Source: Actinomycetota bacterium (GTDB taxonomy: Bacteria; Actinomycetota; Thermoleophilia; Solirubrobacterales; Solirubrobacteraceae). From it: a stretch of 64,000 nt of DNA. The translations under genes and the position numbers were made by a program. The notes below the pieces were generated by a model. The model did no database searches. It worked only from the letters and a program-made list of their open reading frames with translations, and had not been told where the DNA came from. The stretch is from the NCBI GenBank assembly GCA_005883215.1, contig VAYS01000002.1, forward strand, positions 124,001 through 188,000, written 5' to 3'. Below are positions 58,765 through 64,000 of the stretch, piece after piece. Position 1 is the first letter of the stretch, and each line of letters opens with the position of its first letter.

Positions 58765-59835
58765 TCAGCCGCTCGCCGCCCGGCGCTCCGCCGGCGTGCC
58801 GCGCAACGGCCACCGCGATGCCGGTCCGGACGGCCGCCGAATCCGCTCCGGTCGCCCCGGCGGCAGGCGCTCCAGCACATCACGGTGCTCGTCGGCCCGC
58901 AGCTGCTCGGCGACGGTGCGGGTCGCCGCCTCGATCACCTGGTGCCGGTTGCGACGGCTCATGAGATTGGGCCCCATGGCGTCGAGGTCCTCGCGCGTTG
59001 GTTGGACGAGGACCACGCGGACGCCTTGCTCGCGCAGCAGCCGCGCCTCGCGCCCCAGTGTGCGACCCGAAGTGTCGCGAAAGACGCCGGCCACGCGGTC
59101 CACCGGGTTCCAAGCGTGCGGAGGATGCAGCGAAGACGTGGGGTTCAGGCAGATCACGGCGTCGAGGGGCTCTCTGGCGAGCAGGTCCAGGTTCGACGTC
59201 GACCACAGACCTCCGTCGACGTAGCGCCGGCCGTCGATGGTTACCGGTCGGTAAAACCCGGGGATCGCGCACGAGGCGGCGACGGCGTCGTACAGGTGGG
59301 CCTCGGGGCTGTCGGGACGACCGAGCACCGTGCGCCGTCCGGTGGCGTAGTCGCAGGCGACGATCCACAGATTGGGGTGCCTGGCCCATCCGGAGGGCAC
59401 GGCTCGGCGGACGATGTCCTTCAGCGGCGCGGTCGAGAGCAAGCCCTGGGGCATGCTTCCGCCGATCAGAGCGGACAGCGAGCGCGGACTGGGGCGCACG
59501 ACCGCCGACAGCATCAGCCGCCAGGATCCGGGCCAGGGCCGGGGCAGGCCATCGAGTCGGTAGCCGGCTCCACCGGAGCGGTCGGCCTCGGCCGCGGGCC
59601 GTCCGCGCGCGTCGCGCAGCCCGTCAAAGCGCTCCCCCGCCGAGTGGGCGACCATGAACCACGGCGGCACGCCGTTGGCTATGAGCGCCCCCAGCATCGA
59701 GCCGGCCGAGGTCCCGACGATGTAGTCCGCGCTGGCGGGGTCCCAGCCCGTTTCGGTCGCCAGCGCGTACAGACCGCCGGTCAGCCAGGCCCCGCCCTGG
59801 ACGCCACCGGCCCCGAGAACGAGTCCGATCCGCAC
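58765..59835 (-). CDS. Patatin-like phospholipase
   Basis: 356 aa patatin fold. The oxyanion loop GAGGVQGG is at residues 8-15, the nucleophile Ser44 is in GTSAGS (42-47), and the catalytic Asp is in YVDGGLWS. It should hydrolyse acyl lipids. It has no signal peptide, unlike its neighbours. GTG 59835 lies 6 nt after TAGTCT (59842-59847). Its 3' end is 22 nt from the convergent acylase stop. Confidence 0.9.
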   Translation of the reverse strand: MRIGLVLGAGGVQGGAWLTGGLYALATETGWDPASADYIVGTSAGSMLGALIANGVPPWFMVAHSAGERFDGLRDARGRPAAEADRSGGAGYRLDGLPRPWPGSWRLMLSAVVRPSPRSLSALIGGSMPQGLLSTAPLKDIVRRAVPSGWARHPNLWIVACDYATGRRTVLGRPDSPEAHLYDAVAASCAIPGFYRPVTIDGRRYVDGGLWSTSNLDLLAREPLDAVICLNPTSSLHPPHAWNPVDRVAGVFRDTSGRTLGREARLLREQGVRVVLVQPTREDLDAMGPNLMSRRNRHQVIEAATRTVAEQLRADEHRDVLERLPPGRPERIRRPSGPASRWPLRGTPAERRAASG

Positions 59836-59844
59836 GGGCTCAGA

Positions 59845-62073
59845 CTATCGGGCGCTTCGGCCGCTCGAGCGGTGCGTGCGGCGCTTGGGGTGCTTGCGGC
59901 GTCGGTGGGGCCGCGGCTTTGCCCGAGCGGGACGCCGGGTACAGGCGGCCGGCTTGTGGCGCGCCGGCTTGCGCTTGGCGTGGCGGCGAGCGCTGCTGCG
60001 CGCCTTGGCAGATGGCTTGTGCTTGCGGCGACGACGCGCCTTCTTCTTCTTGGGCTTCTTCTTCGGCTTGGCCGCCTTGCACTTGGGCTTCGCCCGCGCG
60101 ATCACCGTGCTCAGGGGGACGGTCTTTACTCCGGCTACCGCCGTGGCGCCCGGTGGTAGCGGCAGCGGCACGTTCGACTGGATGCCGTTGCCGCTGGTTT
60201 CGCGCGTGAGCAGGAACACCGTCAGGTTGCTCACCGTGAGCGAAAACGGCGCGTTGGAGGCGCGCCCGTAGGGGGCGTCGCGTCCCAGCAATTGAAGCTT
60301 GGGGACGTGTCCGGCGGCGAAGTGCCAGGCCCCGGGGTGAAGCTGGAAGACCTGCGGGCCGCTGGCGGCCGGGCGATACAGGGCTCGCGCGACGAGCGTC
60401 TGGTTGCCCGACGGATCGACGTCCCACAGGCGAGCGGCCACTTCGCTGTGGACCGCGTTGTCGGCGGTGATGTCCATCTGGGCGGCGACCACCGGCGCTC
60501 CGTCGATCGTGTATCCACCCCCGACAACGCCGGGCAGCCGGTAGTTGGCCGTGCCGGCCTCATCCGAGGCCGAGGTCGTGGCGCACGCGTCTCCGCTGGC
60601 CACCGGGTCGATCGCCTTGGCCACGCTGGGGTCGCCACCGGCGGACTGCACGGTCTGGGCGTCGGGGAAGTTGCGGACCAGGGCCCCGGGGTGCTGGCTC
60701 AGCCAGTCGCCGGTGGTGAACGGTCCGTCCGAGGGCGCCGACTTGGGGCAGGTCTGGGTCAGGGTCTGGACGTACTGGCCCGGATCGGGACCGTCGCCGC
60801 GCACGTAGTGGTCAAACCAGGCGACGATGTTGGCCGACAGCCGTGCCGCGTCGGCCGCCTTTTTGGCGCCGCGCATGTGCCCGTAGTCGAGGTACATCAG
60901 CGACACCGGCACGCCCGGGTACAGGGCGCGCATCGAGTTGTAGTAGCGCACCGTCTCGTCGACCGGGAAGAGGTCGTCGGTGAAGCCGTTGGAGAGCAGC
61001 AGCGGCGCGGGGGGCTCGCTCGGCGACCCGGCGGCGCCAACCAGCATGTGAAACGGGCTGCGGTATCGGGCGAACTGGTCGAAGATGAACGGGAGGTCGG
61101 GGTTGGACTCATAGGGTTCGCCGGCGTTGGTGTCGGCGAACCATCGGGTCAGGTCGTGCTCTTGGTCGGCGCCGGGCGGCGCGTAGTAGCCCGTGGCTTG
61201 CCCCTGCGCATAGAGGCCGGCGACGAAGGACTGCTTTACGATGCCGATCGGCGTGCGATCGTCGTTGGGCTGGGCGTAGGCGTAATCCAGGGTGCGCCCG
61301 TTGGGAACCAGCGAGTAGGTCAGATCACTCCACGGGATCGTGGGCGCCCCGCCGGCCAGCCGCATGGGGGTGCCGTTGGGACTCCTCCACGCGGTAAGCG
61401 ACCCGTCGGGGTTCATCATCCGATCGTGCAGCGTGGCCAGCATCAGCGACATGCCGCCGCCGTAGGAGGGGCCGACCGAGCCGATGCGCACCGGATCGAC
61501 CAGGCCCTGGTCGACCAGCAGCCCGGCCAGGTACTGGGTGTCGCGCACCTCGAAGCGGGTGTCGAGCAGCTTGATCCACCCCTGCTGGCAGGCCTGGGCA
61601 TATCCGGGGTCCGCGATCTGCGCGGCGGTGATCACCGCCGCCGCGCGGGAGCTGGCCGAGCCGCAGGAGTCGCCGAAGCCGCGGTCGCTGTAGCTGATCA
61701 CGGCGTAGCCGCGCTGGGCCCACTGGTGCGAGGTGGGGATCCAGGAGGCCTCGTGGTCCTCGAGGCCGCTCTTGTGTCCGCCGTAGCCGTGGGGGATCAG
61801 GACGAGCGGATACGGGCCGTCGCTGCCGCCCGATGCGGGCGGAAGCGTGACGTTGACGTCGAGCGGGGTGCCGTCGAAGCTCGGGACGCGGTTGTCGTTG
61901 GGGGGTGTCGAGGAGCCCTGGCAAAAGCGCACGCCGTCGCTCAGCGGCTGGCCGCACGGGATGCCGTGGGTCTTGGCCTGCGAGAAGACCGTCGTCGCCT
62001 GGGCAGAGGCCGCCCCCCAGCCGAGGACGGCCAGGGTCAGCGTGGCGATAGCTGCTGCCGCCGATCTCACCAT
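59845..62073 (-). CDS. Secreted S15/CocE-type hydrolase with basic C-terminal tail
   Basis: 742 aa. The signal peptide ends near SAQA. The S15 peptidase/alpha-beta hydrolase core has PYPLVLIPHGYGGHKSG, the nucleophile motif GPSYGGG (Ser near 205), and the Asp/His region SNGFTDDLFPVDE and YLDYGHMRG. A jelly-roll domain follows. The last 90 residues are extremely basic (KPKKKPKKKKARRRRKHK), like the insert in the neighbouring acylase. These enzymes cut X-Pro peptides or esters. ATG 62073 follows AAGGAGGG. Confidence 0.9.
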   Translation of the reverse strand: MVRSAAAAIATLTLAVLGWGAASAQATTVFSQAKTHGIPCGQPLSDGVRFCQGSSTPPNDNRVPSFDGTPLDVNVTLPPASGGSDGPYPLVLIPHGYGGHKSGLEDHEASWIPTSHQWAQRGYAVISYSDRGFGDSCGSASSRAAAVITAAQIADPGYAQACQQGWIKLLDTRFEVRDTQYLAGLLVDQGLVDPVRIGSVGPSYGGGMSLMLATLHDRMMNPDGSLTAWRSPNGTPMRLAGGAPTIPWSDLTYSLVPNGRTLDYAYAQPNDDRTPIGIVKQSFVAGLYAQGQATGYYAPPGADQEHDLTRWFADTNAGEPYESNPDLPFIFDQFARYRSPFHMLVGAAGSPSEPPAPLLLSNGFTDDLFPVDETVRYYNSMRALYPGVPVSLMYLDYGHMRGAKKAADAARLSANIVAWFDHYVRGDGPDPGQYVQTLTQTCPKSAPSDGPFTTGDWLSQHPGALVRNFPDAQTVQSAGGDPSVAKAIDPVASGDACATTSASDEAGTANYRLPGVVGGGYTIDGAPVVAAQMDITADNAVHSEVAARLWDVDPSGNQTLVARALYRPAASGPQVFQLHPGAWHFAAGHVPKLQLLGRDAPYGRASNAPFSLTVSNLTVFLLTRETSGNGIQSNVPLPLPPGATAVAGVKTVPLSTVIARAKPKCKAAKPKKKPKKKKARRRRKHKPSAKARSSARRHAKRKPARHKPAACTRRPARAKPRPHRRRKHPKRRTHRSSGRSAR

Positions 62074-62125
62074 CAGACCCTCCTTGATCTACCCACGGAG
62101 CAGTGCGTTTCACCGCTGCAAAGGA

Positions 62126-62944
62126 CTAGGGTAGCGCCGAGGTCAGCTCCAGAACCAGCCGTGACAGCCGAGCGCCCTGCCAGGCCAGCGGGGAGTCGCC
62201 CTCGGGCTCGACATGAAGCGGCGCACCCAGCTCGGCGGCGTAGCGCTCGGCGGTGCCCAGCGGGTGGCCGGGATCGGCCTCGTCGCGGCTGCCGACCACC
62301 AGCGTCGGCAGAGCGAGCGCGGCTAGGTCCGCCCAAGCGGCGAACCGGCGTGAGCGAGGCACGACGGACAGCGCATCGGCCACGGCGTCGGGATGCTCGT
62401 GCGCGGCCAGGCGCTTACGGATCGCGGTGAGCACCGTCTCCCGCCAGGCGGGTGCCACCCCCGGATCGCCGTAGGCGGCGATCAAGCCCTCGACTCCGCC
62501 CTGACGAAGCCCGGCGGCGAGACGATCCCAGCGCGCCAGATCCGCGGGCCGTCCGTGTCGCTCAGGGTCATAGGCGGGGGTGACCAGAGCCAGTCCCTGC
62601 ACCCGTCCGGGGTCGGTCAGCGCGAGTGCGAGCGCCGTGTGTGCTCCCATCGACGCGCCGACGAGGAGCGCCCGTGAGACGCCGAGACCATCGAGCACCG
62701 CGCGCAAGTCGCCGCGCAGGTCGGCGTACGTATAGGCACCCGGGCAATCGGCGGGCGAGGACTGCCCGTGTCCTCGGGCGTCGTAGGCAACGACACGTCG
62801 CCCCGCCCGGCGCAGCACGTTCGAGCCCATGACCACGTAGCGGCGGGTGGCGGTGAGCCCGTGCAAGAGCAGGACCGTCGGCCCCTGGCCGTCCTCATGG
62901 GCAGACAGTCGGGCACCCTCGGACTTGACTATGTGGTCCTGCAT
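62126..62944 (-). CDS. Alpha/beta hydrolase
   Basis: 272 aa. It has the HG oxyanion motif LLLHGLTATRRYV, VVAYDARGHGQS (residues about 52-63), and the nucleophile elbow LVGASMGAHTAL (Ser near 97). The acid/His end contains LPTLVVGSRDEAD. Substrate unknown. It is divergent from the YbbN-like gene with 38 bp between starts. Confidence 0.88.
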   Translation of the reverse strand: MQDHIVKSEGARLSAHEDGQGPTVLLLHGLTATRRYVVMGSNVLRRAGRRVVAYDARGHGQSSPADCPGAYTYADLRGDLRAVLDGLGVSRALLVGASMGAHTALALALTDPGRVQGLALVTPAYDPERHGRPADLARWDRLAAGLRQGGVEGLIAAYGDPGVAPAWRETVLTAIRKRLAAHEHPDAVADALSVVPRSRRFAAWADLAALALPTLVVGSRDEADPGHPLGTAERYAAELGAPLHVEPEGDSPLAWQGARLSRLVLELTSALP

Positions 62945-62982
62945 CCCGGGAGCACTAGCACGGCATCTGCCAACCTGTGGCC

Positions 62983-63786
62983 ATGACCGTGGTCGACGTC
63001 TCCGAGCAGGACTTTCAGCGAGAGGTCATCGAGCGCTCGACGGCGCTGCCGGTCGTGGTGGACTTCTGGGCCGCTTGGTGTGGGCCATGCAAGGCGCTCG
63101 GCCCGCTGCTCGAGGCCGAAGCCGAGCGCCGGGAGGGCAAGGTAGTTCTGGCCAAGGTAGACACCGACGCCAACCCCGGCCTGTCGCAGAGCTTCGGCAT
63201 CCAGGGCATCCCGGCGGTCAAGGCCTTCTCCGGCGGCAAGGTGGTGGACGAGTTCGTCGGCGCCCAGCCCCCTCCGGCGGTCCAGCGCTTCTTTGATCGG
63301 CTGGTCCCCTCCCGCGCCGACGAGCTGGCCGCCGCCGGCGATGAGGCCTCGCTACGCGAGGCACTCTCGCTGGAACCGGGGCGCGCCGACGCCGCGGTGG
63401 CGCTGGCACGCCTGCTGCGCGACCGCGACGAGCGCGAAGAGGCGCTCGCCGTGCTCGAGCCGGTCACCGGCAGCTTCCAGGCCGACGGGCTGGCCGCCCG
63501 CCTTCGCCTGGAGCAGGCCGCCCACGCCGAGGAGGCCAGCTCGGCGACCGCTGGGGACGGCGCCGCGGCCGAGAGCGGCCTCGCCGGGCAGCTCGCCGCC
63601 GGGCTTAGCGCCCTAGACCGGGGCGAGACCGAGCGTGGCGTCGAGCTCCTGCTCGAGGCTCTCGCCCAGCCCGGGGCGCCACGCGAGGAGCTTCGCCAAG
63701 TGATCGTCGGGGCCCTGGAGGAGCTCGGCGTCGAGCACCCGGCCGCCCGCGACGCGCGGCGTCGGCTGGCGGCGGCGCTCTACTGA
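62983..63786 (+). CDS. YbbN-like thioredoxin with TPR tail
   Basis: 267 aa from ATG 62983 (GTG 62977 is an alternative). The thioredoxin domain (1-105) keeps WCGPC (33-37) and the cis-Pro motif GIPAVKAF. The C-terminal part is a TPR-like helical domain (ADAAVALARLLRDRDEREEALAVLEP). This is the CnoX/YbbN layout, a co-chaperone that hands clients to DnaK or GroEL under oxidative stress. Unlike E. coli YbbN the redox pair CxxC is intact. Confidence 0.9.
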   Translation: MTVVDVSEQDFQREVIERSTALPVVVDFWAAWCGPCKALGPLLEAEAERREGKVVLAKVDTDANPGLSQSFGIQGIPAVKAFSGGKVVDEFVGAQPPPAVQRFFDRLVPSRADELAAAGDEASLREALSLEPGRADAAVALARLLRDRDEREEALAVLEPVTGSFQADGLAARLRLEQAAHAEEASSATAGDGAAAESGLAGQLAAGLSALDRGETERGVELLLEALAQPGAPREELRQVIVGALEELGVEHPAARDARRRLAAALY

Positions 63787-63853
63787 CGCCCGATAGCCAG
63801 GCGGGGACGAAGCCGCCGCTGACGCGCCTGTGGTCCGCCGCCGCGCTGGCTGC

Positions 63854-64000
63854 TCACCCGCCGAACTCGGTCACGTAGATCGCGGGCTCTTCGTTGCCGC
63901 GCTCTGGTGTTACGCCGAGACCGATGGTGCGAAAGCCGCCGTAGAGGATGTTGCTGCGGTGGTCGGGGCTGTGCATCCACATGCCCACTACCACCTGCGG
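63854..64000 (-). CDS. CAP/SCP-domain protein, C-terminal part (runs off right edge)
   Basis: The last 48 codons of a minus-strand gene. They read VVVGMWMHSPDHRSNILY, then FRTIGLGVTP and IYVTEFGG, the conserved end of bacterial CAP/SCP (YkwD-like) domains, with the HRSNIL motif. Such proteins are usually secreted; function is poorly known. The start and most of the domain lie beyond position 64000. Confidence 0.8.
   Translation of the reverse strand, partial: PQVVVGMWMHSPDHRSNILYGGFRTIGLGVTPERGNEEPAIYVTEFGG

Noticed and set aside
62941-62983. Leaderless -10 boxes for the divergent alpha/beta hydrolase and YbbN genes.
   Set aside because: The CTAG-centred sequence gives TAGTGC and TAGCAC, which lack the final T of TANNNT.

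Overview
The window is a high-GC bacterial chromosome segment that looks actinobacterial, most likely class Thermoleophilia (Solirubrobacterales or Gaiellales relatives). Supporting this: about 70% GC; the block cinA-thpR-recA-recX-rny-miaB followed by miaA-dapF-dapL-hflX-dut; RNase Y in an actinobacterial setting; MurT/GatD for lipid II amidation; one perfect actinobacterial LexA box (GAAC-N4-GTTC); and many genes whose start codon lies 6-9 nt after a TANNNT -10 box, the actinobacterial leaderless design. The class is inferred, not proven.

Region 1 (1-15.9 kb) is mostly housekeeping: cinA, thpR, recA, recX, rny, miaB, miaA, a dapF-like gene that lacks both catalytic cysteines, dapL, hflX and dut. 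Between miaB and miaA lie a 12-residue-repeat protein with nine cysteines at exact 3-residue spacing, an SplB/Rv2578c-type radical SAM gene with a LexA box on its start and a clamp-binding-like C-terminus (QETLF), a secreted lysyl oxidase and an SDR.

Region 2 (15.9-26.7 kb) is envelope-related. A minus-strand operon (lipid kinase-murT-methyltransferase-gatD) is followed by a cyclophilin lipoprotein, small membrane or secreted proteins, a Tat-exported PGRP amidase and a PKD-domain exoprotein.

Region 3 (26.7-43 kb) looks accessory and partly decayed. It has a zinc-ribbon/cyclase/AAA/TPR regulator broken by a frameshift and apparent deletion, fragments of VOC and aminoglycoside-phosphotransferase-like genes, a frameshifted small gene, a MetF-like gene, nrtS plus an AhpD-like gene, an alpha/beta-hydrolase-LuxR fusion, an RHH/PIN toxin-antitoxin pair with a palindromic operator, a berberine-bridge-type oxidase, a haloacid dehalogenase and YceI. 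A 25-bp motif recurs at three intergenic sites here.

Region 4 (43-54.6 kb) holds oxidoreductases (MDR, two SDR-fold proteins, R2lox), a MEDS/HATPase anti-sigma regulator, FkbM, a coiled-coil M15-like wall enzyme, and a cyclase-P450-TetR operon with two tandem TetR-type operators over its promoter.

Region 5 (54.6-64 kb) encodes mostly exported hydrolases (penicillin/AHL-acylase type, S15/CocE type, patatin, alpha/beta hydrolase), a YbbN-like thioredoxin and, at the right edge, a truncated CAP-domain gene. Two of the exported enzymes carry long Lys/Arg-rich segments.
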